Assembly (NCBI GenBank): GCA_965220615.1
Contig: CBDCQL010000002.1
Coordinates: 2,294,001 to 2,358,000 of the forward strand
Source of the DNA: JAGWBD01 sp965220615
GTDB taxonomy: Bacteria > Chloroflexota > Anaerolineae > Aggregatilineales > Phototrophicaceae
Direction: 5' to 3'
DNA: 64,000 nucleotides
Positions 18,404 to 27,247 of this stretch are shown here, piece after piece. How positions within the stretch are numbered: the first letter of the stretch is position 1; the number at the start of each line of letters is the position of its first letter. The notes under the pieces were generated by a model. That model was not told where the DNA came from and did not search any database. It worked only from the letters and a program-made list of their open reading frames with translations. The position numbers were made by a program, and so were the translations under genes.

Positions 18404-18432
18404 TTGACCTTGGCAAAAAGCCGCGGTAAGCT
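18404..18432 (+). promoter_or_regulatory. Candidate promoter for the coiled-coil gene at 18471
   Basis: TTGACC at 18404-18409, a 17-bp spacer and TAAGCT at 18427-18432. The -35 box is good and the -10 box weak. It lies 38 bp upstream of the ATG at 18471. Confidence 0.4.
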
Positions 18433-18470
18433 CTACTCAACATCGCAGCCTGACACCGGAGCAACCCGCC

Positions 18471-18905
18471 ATGGCAGCCGAAACTACCGTACTCGACTCC
18501 CTCGACGTTCGACTGGCAAAGATTGAAGGGGCCTTGCCCTACCTCGCCACGAAGGAGGACATCAGCGACCTCCGCGGTGAGATGCTCCGTGCATTGCAGA
18601 GCGAAAACGCCGCCCTGCGCAGCGACTTACAAGGCGAGATCGGTGCTTTGCGCAGCGAGTTGGTCGGCAAATTCAGCGCACAGGGCAATGATCTGCAGGG
18701 CCAGATCAGCGCGCAGGGCAGTGATCTGCGGAGCGAAATCGGCGCGCTGCGCGGCGAGATGAGCGAAATGCGCGATGAGATAGGCAAGATTAACGGCAAG
18801 ATCAGCGAAATTAGCGGTGAGATCAAGACCCTGCGCTGGTCAATGACCTTGTCCGTGTCACTCATAGGTGTTGGCCTGGGCGTTCTGATGTTGGTGCTTC
18901 GCTAA
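18471..18905 (+). CDS. Coiled-coil protein with C-terminal membrane anchor
   Basis: A 144-residue protein. After LDVRLAKIEGALPYLATKED it forms a long heptad region with short repeats (SDLRGEM, SDLQGEIGALRSEL, SDLRSEIGALRGEM). It ends in one membrane helix, LSVSLIGVGLGVLMLVL. Such small proteins occur in many bacteria, including frameworks like DUF1640, but no function is established by sequence. A decayed paralogue lies directly downstream (19043), sharing the phrases GALP-LATK-DIS-LRGE. Confidence 0.65.
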   Translation: MAAETTVLDSLDVRLAKIEGALPYLATKEDISDLRGEMLRALQSENAALRSDLQGEIGALRSELVGKFSAQGNDLQGQISAQGSDLRSEIGALRGEMSEMRDEIGKINGKISEISGEIKTLRWSMTLSVSLIGVGLGVLMLVLR

Positions 18906-19042
18906 GCCGCGCTGCGCAATGGCCGATTCAGGCTCAACCAGGAGGCATGAACCGGGCGTCAACCAGGCCTTCCTGTGCTTCTCCATCGAATCGAGGCAGT
19001 GTTCTCTGTCAACTTCGCAGCATGACATCGGAGCAACCTGCC

Positions 19043-19256
19043 ATGACGAGTCAATCACCAGCGTCCGAATCTCTTGAAGTAAGGATGGCCAGGCAGGAAG
19101 GTGCCCTGCCCTTTCTTGCCACGAAGGCGGACATCAGCGAACTGCGTGGCGAAGTCAAGGCATTGCACGCCGAAATGAAAAATTGCGCACTGGTACATTG
19201 CTCTGCCGGGGGTGGCGCTGAGCGTACTCATGTACGTGTTCAGAGGCATCGGATAG
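19043..19256 (+). pseudogene. Frameshifted short paralogue of the coiled-coil/TM protein
   Basis: From ATG 19043 the frame reads MTSQSPASESLEVRMARQEG and GALPFLATKADISELRGEVK, clearly related to the protein at 18471. At the A5 run 19178-19182 the frame leaves the family pattern. One base fewer restores a hydrophobic C-terminal anchor (HWYIALPGVALSVLMYVF) ending at TAG 19254-19256. The coiled coil is also much shorter than in the intact copy. This is either a decayed tandem duplicate or a homopolymer sequencing error in a short intact gene. Confidence 0.6.
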
Positions 19257-19361
19257 CAGACTCGTTGACCGACCGTTTGCCGCACCGCGCATTTTGCACT
19301 GCGCGGTCTTTGTTTGTGTGGTAAGACAAGGGCCCGCGTGAATATCCTGGGAGGGAGCACG

Positions 19362-20885
19362 ATGGCCAGCATTCGCGTCACGCCGGAGCATGGACTCGCT
19401 CGTATCAACCCCAACATCTATGGCCACTTCGCCGAGCACCTCGGCGCCTGCATCTACGAGGGCATCTGGGTCGGCGAGGACTCGAGCATCCCCAACACCA
19501 GGGGTCTGCGCAACGACGTCATCGCCGCCCTGCGCAACCTCGCGCCGCCGGTCATTCGCTGGCCCGGCGGCTGCTTCGCCGACGACTACCACTGGCGCGA
19601 CGGCATCGGCCCGCCTGAGGACCGCCCGCGCCGCATCAACCTCTGGTGGGGCGAGGACATCGAGACCAACCACTTCGGCACGCACGAGTTCATCGAACTC
19701 TGCCGCCAGACCGGCGCGCAGCCCTATGTCGTCGGCAACGTCGGCAGCGGCACGCCGGGCGAAATGCGCAACTGGATCGAATACTGCAACTTTGGTGGCG
19801 ACAGCACGCTCGCGCGAGAGCGGGCCGCCAACGGCGCGGCGGAGCCCTTCGACGTACGCTACTGGGGCGTCGGCAACGAAAACTGGGGCTGCGGCGGCGA
19901 CATGGACCCCGAAGACTACGCCGCCGCCTACCGCCGCTTCGCCACCTACCTGGGCGGCTTCGGCGGCCCCGATCCCTTCCTCATCGCCTGCGGCCCGCGC
20001 GGCAACGACGTCGACTGGACGCTGCGCTTCTTCGAGAAACTGGGAGGTGACCGGCGTTCGCGCATCAATGCCTTCGCTCCCCACTACTACGCCCGTTCCC
20101 GCGCCGCCGGACAAGACAGCGTCGACGCATGGGCCGCCGAAACGGGCTCGGCCACCGAATACGACGAGGGACAGTGGTACGCCCAGCTCCATCTGGGCCT
20201 TCAAATGGAGCCGCTGGTGCTGCAGCAGCGCGCCGCCATGGACAGCTTCGACCCCGGGCGTCGCATCGGCATGATCGTCGATGAATGGGGCACCTGGCAC
20301 CCGCCGACGCCGGGCCGTCATCCGCGCCACCTCTGGCAGCAGAACACCATGCGCGACGCCGTCGTCGCCGCCAGCACCCTGGATATCTTCAATCGCCACG
20401 CGGACAAGGTCGTCATGGCCAACATCGCCCAGACCGTCAACGTGCTGCAGGCCATGGTGCTCACCGCCGGCGACCGCATGCTGGTCACGCCCACCGGCCA
20501 CGTTTACGCCATGTACCGCGCCCACCAGGGCGGCCAGAGCCTGCACACCCGCTTCGAGAGCGAGGGCCTGGGCTACAAGGTCCATGGAGAGGCGCAGGAA
20601 ATGCCGGCGCTGGCCGGTTCCGCCTCACTGATGGGCAATGAACTCACGCTCAGCGTCGTCAACTGCAGCGCCGGCGACGCGATCGAGGCGGAGATCAGCC
20701 TGGTCGCTGCGTCAGCGCGGGAGGTGGCCCTGACCACGCTGGAGGGGCCGGGGATTCACGCCCACAACCGCTTCGAGGCGCCCAACCTGGTGCGCCCGCG
20801 GACGCAGGCGTTGGATGTCAGCGGCAGCGCCTGGACGCAGGGCTTCGCGCCGGCTTCGGTCAACGTATTGCGGATATTGCTGTAG
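19362..20885 (+). CDS. Alpha-L-arabinofuranosidase, GH51
   Basis: A 507-residue glycoside hydrolase starting MASIRVTPEHGLARINPNIY. The catalytic acid/base is Glu173 in GVGNENWGCGG and the nucleophile is Glu308 in IVDEWGTW, the typical GH51 spacing. The substrate-binding RWPGGCFADDYHWRDGIGP is also conserved. It releases terminal arabinofuranose from arabinoxylan or arabinan oligosaccharides. There is no signal peptide, so it acts on imported sugars. A GGGAGGGAG Shine-Dalgarno 6 bp upstream supports the ATG at 19362 over one 48 bp earlier. It belongs functionally with the importer and sulfatase upstream. Confidence 0.94.
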   Translation: MASIRVTPEHGLARINPNIYGHFAEHLGACIYEGIWVGEDSSIPNTRGLRNDVIAALRNLAPPVIRWPGGCFADDYHWRDGIGPPEDRPRRINLWWGEDIETNHFGTHEFIELCRQTGAQPYVVGNVGSGTPGEMRNWIEYCNFGGDSTLARERAANGAAEPFDVRYWGVGNENWGCGGDMDPEDYAAAYRRFATYLGGFGGPDPFLIACGPRGNDVDWTLRFFEKLGGDRRSRINAFAPHYYARSRAAGQDSVDAWAAETGSATEYDEGQWYAQLHLGLQMEPLVLQQRAAMDSFDPGRRIGMIVDEWGTWHPPTPGRHPRHLWQQNTMRDAVVAASTLDIFNRHADKVVMANIAQTVNVLQAMVLTAGDRMLVTPTGHVYAMYRAHQGGQSLHTRFESEGLGYKVHGEAQEMPALAGSASLMGNELTLSVVNCSAGDAIEAEISLVAASAREVALTTLEGPGIHAHNRFEAPNLVRPRTQALDVSGSAWTQGFAPASVNVLRILL

Positions 20886-20896
20886 GCTGGCGCTCC

Positions 20897-21664
20897 TTAC
20901 CAGAGCGTGTAGCCGCCGTCCACCACCAGGTCGTGGCCGGTGACGTAGGCCGAGGCCGCCGACGCCAGATAGAGGACCGCGCCCTGCAGGTCTTCCGGCG
21001 TGCCCACCCGCCCCATCGGCGTGTTGGAGACCCACTCGTCGCCCATGAACGGGATGGCTTCCACCGTCATCGGCGAGACGGTGTGGCCAGGGCTGATGCA
21101 GTTGACGCGCACGCCGCGCGCCGCCCACTCCGCCGCGCAGGAGCGCGAATACTGGATGACGCCGGCCTTGGCCGCGTTGTAGTGCGAATGCAACTGCGGC
21201 CGGTTGACGATCTGCCCGGACATGGAGGCGATGTTGATGATCGAGCCGCTGCCGCGCGCCAGCATGGCGCGTCCCTCGGCGCGCGTGCTGAGGTAGATGC
21301 CCTTGAGGTCGATGCCCACGACGTGGTCCCAGTCGTCCTCTTCCAGGTCCTCGGCGCGGGCGCGGGTGGCGACTCCGGCGCTGTTGACGGCCACGTCCAG
21401 CTGCCCCCAGGCGTCCAGCACCTGGTCGACCATGCGCTGCACCTGGTCGGCCTGCGTCACGTCCACCTTGATGGCCAGGGTCGCCACGTCCTGCGCCGCC
21501 AACTGACGCGCCACGTCCTGCGCCTTGTCCGGGAAACGGTCCGCCAGCGCGACGTTGGCGCCGGCCTCCGCCAGCGCGGCGGCCAGGCAGGCGCCGATGC
21601 CGCTGCCGCCGCCGGTCACCAGGGCGCTCTGACCGACCAGGGAGAAACGCTCGCCAACACCCAT
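20897..21664 (-). CDS. Short-chain dehydrogenase/reductase
   Basis: A 255-residue classical SDR. The NAD(P)-binding motif is VTGGGSGIGACLA and the catalytic residues lie in SMSGQIVNRPQL with HYNAAKAGV. The segment NSAGVATRA is the conserved NAG-type motif. It probably oxidises or reduces a sugar or polyol, as its place beside the arabinofuranosidase gene suggests; fatty-acid-type 3-oxoacyl reductase is an alternative within the same fold. The ATG at 21664 has a good GGGAGGGTG Shine-Dalgarno. It lies downstream of tRNA-Phe on the same strand but is separated by a terminator. Confidence 0.87.
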   Translation of the reverse strand: MGVGERFSLVGQSALVTGGGSGIGACLAAALAEAGANVALADRFPDKAQDVARQLAAQDVATLAIKVDVTQADQVQRMVDQVLDAWGQLDVAVNSAGVATRARAEDLEEDDWDHVVGIDLKGIYLSTRAEGRAMLARGSGSIINIASMSGQIVNRPQLHSHYNAAKAGVIQYSRSCAAEWAARGVRVNCISPGHTVSPMTVEAIPFMGDEWVSNTPMGRVGTPEDLQGAVLYLASAASAYVTGHDLVVDGGYTLW

Positions 21665-21691
21665 GGTCACCCTCCCGTTCGTGTAAGACAA

Positions 21692-21715
21692 AGGCCCGAC
21701 GCGTCCGTCAGGCCT
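21692..21715 (-). terminator. Terminator downstream of tRNA-Phe
   Basis: On the minus strand AGGCCTGACG pairs with CGTCGGGCCT (10 bp with one G-T pair) around a GACG loop, followed by TTGTCTT. It starts 4 bp after the tRNA 3' end. Confidence 0.72.
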
Positions 21716-21718
21716 CTG

Positions 21719-21791
21719 TGCCAGGGCCCGGACTCGAACCGGGGACACCCTCATTTTCAGTGAGGTACTCTACCAGCTGAGCTACCCTGGC
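21719..21791 (-). tRNA. tRNA-Phe (anticodon GAA)
   Basis: 73 nt folding into a full cloverleaf. The acceptor arm GCCAGGG pairs with CCCTGGC and the discriminator base is A. The D-arm is GCTCAGCTGGTAGAGT. The anticodon stem CCTCA/TGAGG encloses CTGAAAA with anticodon GAA. The T-loop is GGTTCGAGTCC. The CCA end is not encoded. Confidence 0.96.
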
Positions 21792-21800
21792 GCCGCGGGC

Positions 21801-21829
21801 ACTATAGCACAGCGGCAGGGTAGCAACAA
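21801..21829 (-). promoter_or_regulatory. Promoter of tRNA-Phe
   Basis: On the minus strand TTGTTG, a 17-bp spacer and TATAGT end 9 bp before the mature tRNA 5' end. Confidence 0.6.
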
Positions 21830-21896
21830 GTGAGGTCGTTTTGATTAAGACGCCGGCCCGGTAAGATTGGCGCATCGCGTTCAGGAGGCAGGGAAC

Positions 21897-22526
21897 ATGA
21901 GCGAAGACGCCGCGGCCAGATTGCACGACATCGCCGAACGCGTGCGACGTTGCCAGGAATGCGGCCTCTACCAGGGCACGAACAACGCCGTGCCCGGCAG
22001 CGGCAGCGCCACGGCCGACATCGTCTTCATCGGCGAGGGGCCCGGCTTCCATGAAGACCGGCTCGGCCTGCCTTTCGTCGGTCGCTCCGGCGACTACCTC
22101 GAGTACCTGCTGGGCCTGATCGACGTGCATCGTGACGAGGTCTTCATCGCCAACGTCGTCAAGCACCGCGCCCCCGACAACCGCGACCCGCGCGCCGACG
22201 AAATCTTCGCCTGCAAGCACTGGCTCGACGAGCAGCTGGACATCATCCGGCCGGCCGTCATCGCGACCCTGGGCCGCTTCAGCATGGCGCGCTACTTTCC
22301 TGACGCGCGCATCAGTCGCATTCATGGCAAACCGCGCTTCGGCGGTTCCCCGATCACGGCGTACTATCCCCTCTTCCACCCCGCGGCCGCGCTGCGCAAC
22401 CCCGGCCTGCGACGCGACATGGAGGCCGACATCCGCCGCCTGCCGGACCTGGTCGCCGAGGTGAAGCAGCGCCGCGCGCGTCAGGAGGAAGCCGACGAGG
22501 CGCCCACCCAGCTCAGCCTGTTCTGA
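21897..22526 (+). CDS. Uracil-DNA glycosylase, family 4/5 type
   Basis: A 209-residue uracil-DNA glycosylase superfamily protein. It has an N-terminal iron-sulfur CxxC (Cys19, Cys22 in CQECGLY), the motif A region IGEGPGFHEDRLGLPFVGRS, and the C-terminal LFHPAAALRNP His-containing motif. One further Cys (ACKHWL) is in place; I could not place the expected fourth cluster ligand with certainty. The enzyme removes uracil from deaminated DNA. AGGAGG lies 9 bp before ATG 21897, which decides the start. It is followed after 14 bp by the beta-propeller gene. Confidence 0.85.
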   Translation: MSEDAAARLHDIAERVRRCQECGLYQGTNNAVPGSGSATADIVFIGEGPGFHEDRLGLPFVGRSGDYLEYLLGLIDVHRDEVFIANVVKHRAPDNRDPRADEIFACKHWLDEQLDIIRPAVIATLGRFSMARYFPDARISRIHGKPRFGGSPITAYYPLFHPAAALRNPGLRRDMEADIRRLPDLVAEVKQRRARQEEADEAPTQLSLF

Positions 22527-22540
22527 AGCGGAGACTCACC

Positions 22541-23830
22541 ATGCGCGCCGCCCTTGCACTCCTGCTGTTGCTGTTGGTTTCCGGGCCTCCGCTCGCGGCG
22601 CAGGAGACGATGGTCATCACAGCGGAGGGTTCTGCCCCGGCCTTCGCCTGCGTGGAGGCGGACTGCGAACGCCTAGCCTGGCTGCCCGCCGGCGCCGAAG
22701 TCACCGTCATCGCCGAGGTAGAAGGACGCGAGCCTGGGGGCGGCGCAGGGTGGCACGAAGTGCTGCTGGACTGTCCCTGCTTCGATTATGAAAAAAGGGC
22801 CCTGGCTGACCTTCCGCAGTTGGACCCCGCTGCAGACAGCTATCCCCTGTGGCATCCGGACTTTTCGCCGGCAGGCGAACGTATCGCTGCGGTCCATGAG
22901 TCCTTTCTGTATATCTGGGACGTGCACAGCGGTGAACTGCTGGTAAAGGAAATGCTGGATACATTTCCCCTGCAGTACGTGGACATGTCCTGGTCGCCGG
23001 ATGGGGAGCGTATCGCCGTGGCTGGCTTGGCCTATGCCGACGGGGCGGTGAGCAGGAATGTCTTGCTACTGCTGGGTCCTGAAGGACAGCCCAAAAGGAA
23101 AGTTGACCTGCAGGAGGACTTTGTCTCCGGAGTGGCTTGGTCAAACGACGGGACGCGCTTTCTGACCCTGGGGGATGAGTTGCGCATTCGCGACGGACAG
23201 CAGGGAACAGTGCTCGTAACCACAGATGCTCCCGTCACGACGGCGGGCTGGTCACCGGATGACTCGCGCATTGTCAGCAATGGCGCCGCCGATCAGGGCG
23301 GGACACTTTCATTGTGGGACGCGGACAATGGTAACCTGGTTGATATGATAGACACAAGTTGTCACATCACCTGGGTCAACTGGTCGCCGGATGGTTCGCG
23401 CATCGCCTGGGCCAGCATCGGCAAAGGCTGCGGTGGCCTCCATGTCTACGACGTTACCAGCGGAAACGTCAGCGACTCTCTTGCAGAATCCGGCCAGGCA
23501 GTCCATGTCAGCTGGTCGCCCGATGGCAGATACCTGCTGGCCAACACGGGCTTCAGCGTGCAAATCCTGGACCCTACTGACGGTCGAGTGTTCGCCACGC
23601 TCGCCGACATTAACAGCGGATTCTTCCCCGGCCTGTCCGACTGGTCGCCCACCGGCGATCGCATTGCTATCGCCGGCCTTGCCAGTATTCTGTCATCGCA
23701 GGGCGAGCGCGGACGGCCGACGAGGACCTGGGTCGCCCATGTCTGGGACCTGACCCTCATCCCCGCCGGGCCGACCCGCGCCTTCGTCCACGGCGGCCGG
23801 CTCGGCCACGCCGAATCCGCTGACGGCTGA
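22541..23830 (+). CDS. Secreted beta-propeller (WD40/TolB-like) protein, copy 1
   Basis: A 429-residue exported protein with signal peptide MRAALALLLLLLVSGPPLAA. A cysteine-containing N-terminal module (FACVEADCERLAWLPAG to LLDCPCFDYE) resembles a small SH3-like domain stabilised by disulfides. It is followed by six or seven propeller blades, each marked WSPDG or WSNDG followed by RI/RF and ending in LxIWD-type strands. No enzymatic motif is visible; propellers of this type usually bind proteins or glycans outside the membrane. It is a tandem paralogue of the next gene, sharing the same layout and the closing VWDLTLIPAGPT segment. Confidence 0.8.
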   Translation: MRAALALLLLLLVSGPPLAAQETMVITAEGSAPAFACVEADCERLAWLPAGAEVTVIAEVEGREPGGGAGWHEVLLDCPCFDYEKRALADLPQLDPAADSYPLWHPDFSPAGERIAAVHESFLYIWDVHSGELLVKEMLDTFPLQYVDMSWSPDGERIAVAGLAYADGAVSRNVLLLLGPEGQPKRKVDLQEDFVSGVAWSNDGTRFLTLGDELRIRDGQQGTVLVTTDAPVTTAGWSPDDSRIVSNGAADQGGTLSLWDADNGNLVDMIDTSCHITWVNWSPDGSRIAWASIGKGCGGLHVYDVTSGNVSDSLAESGQAVHVSWSPDGRYLLANTGFSVQILDPTDGRVFATLADINSGFFPGLSDWSPTGDRIAIAGLASILSSQGERGRPTRTWVAHVWDLTLIPAGPTRAFVHGGRLGHAESADG

Positions 23831-23912
23831 GGGATCGCGCGGCGCCGGCGCCAGCAATGGAAGCCTTGGTGTAGACTGAATACAAGGCACGTGGTTTGGA
23901 AAGGAGTGGATC

Positions 23913-25262
23913 ATGTGTTCAAGACTGTTGTTGCTCATGTTGTTGTTGACCGGGCTGCCACTCGCTGCGCAGGATGTGACGTCGCAGTTGATGACCATCA
24001 TCCAGAAAGAAGGGGCGCCGGCCTTCGTCTGCGTCGAGGAAGACTGCGAACGCCTCGCCTGGCTGCCCGCCGGCGCAAGGGTTATGGTGACCGGCGAGGC
24101 TGAAGGCCCCGAGAATGAGGGCAGCGCGCTGTGGTACGAGGTGCTGCTGGACTGCCCCTGCTTCGACTTTGAGCGGAGCCGACTGAAGGACATGCCGGAC
24201 ATCAGGGATCCGGAACGGAACCGGTTCCATGTGTGGCATCCCTACATCTCGCCGGACAGCCAGAGAATTGCCGCGGTCGTTCAAAATGGATTGTATATCT
24301 GGGACGCAGCCAGCGGTGAGCGCACGGTGCAGGCTGCCCTGGGCTTTACACCACATGTACATATAGCCTGGTCACCCGACGGGACACGTATTGCGGCGGC
24401 GGCCGGCATTGATTTTGATGACGAGGGACAAGGGCGGGCCGAGCCGGAGTTCAGCCTGTTTCTCATGAACGCTGACGGCAGTTCTCCTGTGCCCCTGTCC
24501 GGGTCGGGCCGGGGCGTCCTGGACCTGGCCTGGTCTCACGACGGAACGCGTATCGCCACGGTTGGCGACGAACTGAACATCCTGGACGTACAGCAATCAC
24601 AATCCCTGCTTGTCATCGAAACATCAGCCTCAGCCATTTCCTGGTCGCCCGACGACCGGCGTATCGCCCTTGTGGAGCATTCTGACGACCGGGAAATCAG
24701 CGCGCTCCGCCTGCGTGACGCGGCCAGCGGCGAACTGCTCGCTTCCCTGGAGGCCGCCAATGGCACGAGATTCGGTGAAGTGGCCTGGACGCCAAATGGC
24801 TCGCAAATCGCCTACACCAGTTTCCAGGTGACGGAGAGGGAAAACGACAACGACCTCGTGACTGACAGCGCCCTGCACCTCTGGGACGGAATCAGCCAGG
24901 AGCTTCCTGCCCCGTTGTTCTCATCTTCGGACTGGATCATCGATACCGACTGGTCGCCCGATGGCCGATTCCTCGTGGTCCCGGTTCTCGGTGGAGTAAT
25001 TGTCACAGACACAACTGACGGCCGAACTGTTGCCAGCCTCGCTCCGCAATCAATCCCCTACTACAGGGAATGGGAAGCCGAACGTTTTCTGATGATGCTC
25101 GTGGACTGGTCACCGGACGGCAGGCGCATCGTGGCTTCCGGCATGGAGACGGGCAGCGGCCTGGGAACAATTCAATCGGCCGCGCTGGTCTGGGACCTGA
25201 CCCTCATCCCCGCCGGCCCGACCCACGCCTTCATCCACAGCGGCCAGCTGGGCGGCGCCTGA
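23913..25262 (+). CDS. Secreted beta-propeller (WD40/TolB-like) protein, copy 2
   Basis: A 449-residue paralogue of the preceding gene. The signal peptide is MCSRLLLLMLLLTGLPLAAQ. The same N-terminal cysteine module (FVCVEEDCERLAWLPAGA, LLDCPCFDFE) and the WSPDG blade repeats follow. AAGGAG 7 bp before the ATG fixes the start. Identity with copy 1 is high at both ends and lower in the central blades, as expected for an old tandem duplication under diversifying pressure. Function is unknown; an extracytoplasmic binding role is inferred. Confidence 0.8.
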   Translation: MCSRLLLLMLLLTGLPLAAQDVTSQLMTIIQKEGAPAFVCVEEDCERLAWLPAGARVMVTGEAEGPENEGSALWYEVLLDCPCFDFERSRLKDMPDIRDPERNRFHVWHPYISPDSQRIAAVVQNGLYIWDAASGERTVQAALGFTPHVHIAWSPDGTRIAAAAGIDFDDEGQGRAEPEFSLFLMNADGSSPVPLSGSGRGVLDLAWSHDGTRIATVGDELNILDVQQSQSLLVIETSASAISWSPDDRRIALVEHSDDREISALRLRDAASGELLASLEAANGTRFGEVAWTPNGSQIAYTSFQVTERENDNDLVTDSALHLWDGISQELPAPLFSSSDWIIDTDWSPDGRFLVVPVLGGVIVTDTTDGRTVASLAPQSIPYYREWEAERFLMMLVDWSPDGRRIVASGMETGSGLGTIQSAALVWDLTLIPAGPTHAFIHSGQLGGA

Positions 25263-25286
25263 ATCTATATCCAATGCAGGCCAATC

Positions 25287-25316
25287 TTGCCGGGCAGGCC
25301 ATGCGACCTGTAGAAT
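25287..25316 (+). promoter_or_regulatory. Promoter of the ABC exporter operon
   Basis: TTGCCG (25287-25292), 18-bp spacer, TAGAAT (25311-25316). Transcription would start around 25322, inside or just before the first hairpin of the leader described next. Confidence 0.5.
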
Positions 25317-25320
25317 GAAT

Positions 25321-25465
25321 CTTGCCCGATTGCGGGCAAGACCTCCGTACGGAAGGAGAAACGGCGTCAGCCATGCAAGCCGGCTGACCGCGACATGTCA
25401 GAAGAATTGCCCTGTTGCCCAACAAAAACTGATCCACGGGACGACCGCACTCGATGATCGTCCCG
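25321..25465 (+). promoter_or_regulatory. Structured leader with serial inverted repeats before the ABC exporter
   Basis: Four perfect inverted repeats lie in about 145 bp. CTTGCCCG/CGGGCAAG (25321-25340, 4-nt loop). TCCGTACGGA, next to an AAGGAG. GTCAGCC/GGCTGAC (25366-25388, 9-nt loop). CGGGACGA/TCGTCCCG (25437-25465), whose loop contains the start codon of the exporter gene. This pattern suggests RNA-level control of translation or antitermination. No known riboswitch family is recognised. Confidence 0.45.
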
Positions 25466-27247
25466 CGCCTCGAACAGTACCGCCACGTTCTCAGAGAATA
25501 CATGTTTCCCTGGCGCAACCGCGTGTTGCTGCTGGCCCTGATGCTCTTCACCAGTATCGGCCTGCAACTGGTCAACCCGCAGATCCTGCGCCTCTTCATC
25601 GACACCGCCATTGACAGCGGCAACAACCTGACGACAGGCGGGACGCTCTGGCCCGTGCCCGACAACACCATGCACGAGTTGCTGATGGTCGCGCTGCTCT
25701 TCATCGCCGTGGCCATCCTGCAGCAACTCGTCGCCGTGGGCGCCGTCTACTTCGGCGAGGACGTCGGCTGGAAGGCCACCAACAAGCTGCGTTCCGACCT
25801 GGCGGACCACTGCCTGCGCCTGGACATGAGCTTTCATCACCAGCGCACGCCCGGCGAAATGATCGAACGCGTCGACAGCGACGTGACGCAGATCGCCAAT
25901 TTCTTTTCGCAGTTCGTCGTCATCATCCTGGCCAACATCCTGCTGCTGGCCGGCGTGGTCGCCATGATCTTCCGCGAGAACACGATTACCGGCGTGATCA
26001 TGGCCGTCTACGCGCTCTTCACCCTCTGGGCGCTCAACGCCGTGCGCAGCCTGGCCATCCCGGCCTGGGGCTCGGCGCGGGAGGCCAGCGCCAGTTTCTA
26101 CGGCTTTCTGGAAGAACAGCTATCCGGCACCGAAGACACGCGCGCCAGCGGCGCCGTGCCCTGGACGCTGCGCAACTTCGCGCGCCTTATGTACTTCCGC
26201 CTCAGGAGCGAGCAGAAGGCCAGTGTCATGAACGCGGCCATCTTCGGCGTGGTGGCCTTCTGCGCCATCCTCGGCCTCGGCATCTCCCTGGTGGCGGGTT
26301 ACCTGCTCTACCAGCAGGGGCTCATCACGCTGGGTACGATCTTCCTCTTCGTAACCTACACCCACATCCTCGTGCGACCGATGCGCGAACTGACCATGCA
26401 GGTGCAGGAGTTGCAGAAGGCCGGCGCCGGCATCGGCCGCGTCATCGAACTGCTCAACATCAAGACCAAAATCGAGGACGGCCGCGGCGTACCCGTGCCG
26501 CCAGGGCCGCTTGACGTCGAGTTTGCCGACGTCACTTTCGCCTACAACGACAGGGAAGTCGTGCTGCAAGACGTCGACTTCCACCTGGAACCGGGCAAGG
26601 TACTGGGCCTGCTGGGACGCACCGGCAGCGGCAAGACGACCATCAGCCGCCTGCTCTTCCGCCTCTACGATCCGGTAGAAGGCAGCGTCCGCCTCGGCGG
26701 CACCGACCTGCGCGAGGCCTCGCTGCAACAACTGCGCCAGCGCGTCGGCATCGTCACCCAGGACGTGCAGCTCTTCCGCGCTTCCGTGCGCGACAACCTG
26801 ACTTTCTTCGATGACAGCATCCCCGACGAGCGCATTCACGAGGCCATCCACGACCTGGGGCTCGGCCCCTGGCTGGCGCAGCTTCCCGAAGGCCTCGACA
26901 CGCGCATCGAATCGGGTGGGCGCGGCCTCTCCGCCGGGGAGGCGCAACTGCTGGCCTTCACGCGCGTCTTTCTCAAGGACCCCGGACTCGTCATTCTCGA
27001 CGAAGCCTCCTCACGACTCGACCCGCTGACCGAGCATCGAATTGAACGCGCCATCGACAAGCTGCTGCACCGGCGCAGCGGCATCATCGTGGCGCACCGC
27101 CTCGCCACCGTGCAGCGCAGCGACGAAATCATGGTCATCGACAAGGGCTGCATCATCGAGCATGACAGTCGCGCCCGCCTCGCCGCGGATCCGGACTCGC
27201 GCTTTTCGCATTTGCTGCGCACCGGCCTGGAGGAAGCGCTGGCATGA
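25454..27247 (+). CDS. ABC exporter half-transporter, subunit 1 (fused membrane and ATPase domains)
   Basis: A 597-residue type IV ABC exporter. Six transmembrane helices span residues about 15-310, with the entry phrase SFHHQRTPGEMIERVDSDV. The nucleotide-binding domain follows: Walker A GRTGSGKTTISRL, signature LSAGEAQ, Walker B LVILDEASSRLD with catalytic Glu, switch His in IVAHRLAT. It overlaps the next half-transporter by 4 nt, so the two form a heterodimer. Substrate (drug, lipid or peptide) is unknown. The ATG at 25454 lies in a hairpin loop without a clear Shine-Dalgarno; ATG 25502 is an alternative. Confidence 0.9.
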   Translation: MIVPRLEQYRHVLREYMFPWRNRVLLLALMLFTSIGLQLVNPQILRLFIDTAIDSGNNLTTGGTLWPVPDNTMHELLMVALLFIAVAILQQLVAVGAVYFGEDVGWKATNKLRSDLADHCLRLDMSFHHQRTPGEMIERVDSDVTQIANFFSQFVVIILANILLLAGVVAMIFRENTITGVIMAVYALFTLWALNAVRSLAIPAWGSAREASASFYGFLEEQLSGTEDTRASGAVPWTLRNFARLMYFRLRSEQKASVMNAAIFGVVAFCAILGLGISLVAGYLLYQQGLITLGTIFLFVTYTHILVRPMRELTMQVQELQKAGAGIGRVIELLNIKTKIEDGRGVPVPPGPLDVEFADVTFAYNDREVVLQDVDFHLEPGKVLGLLGRTGSGKTTISRLLFRLYDPVEGSVRLGGTDLREASLQQLRQRVGIVTQDVQLFRASVRDNLTFFDDSIPDERIHEAIHDLGLGPWLAQLPEGLDTRIESGGRGLSAGEAQLLAFTRVFLKDPGLVILDEASSRLDPLTEHRIERAIDKLLHRRSGIIVAHRLATVQRSDEIMVIDKGCIIEHDSRARLAADPDSRFSHLLRTGLEEALA

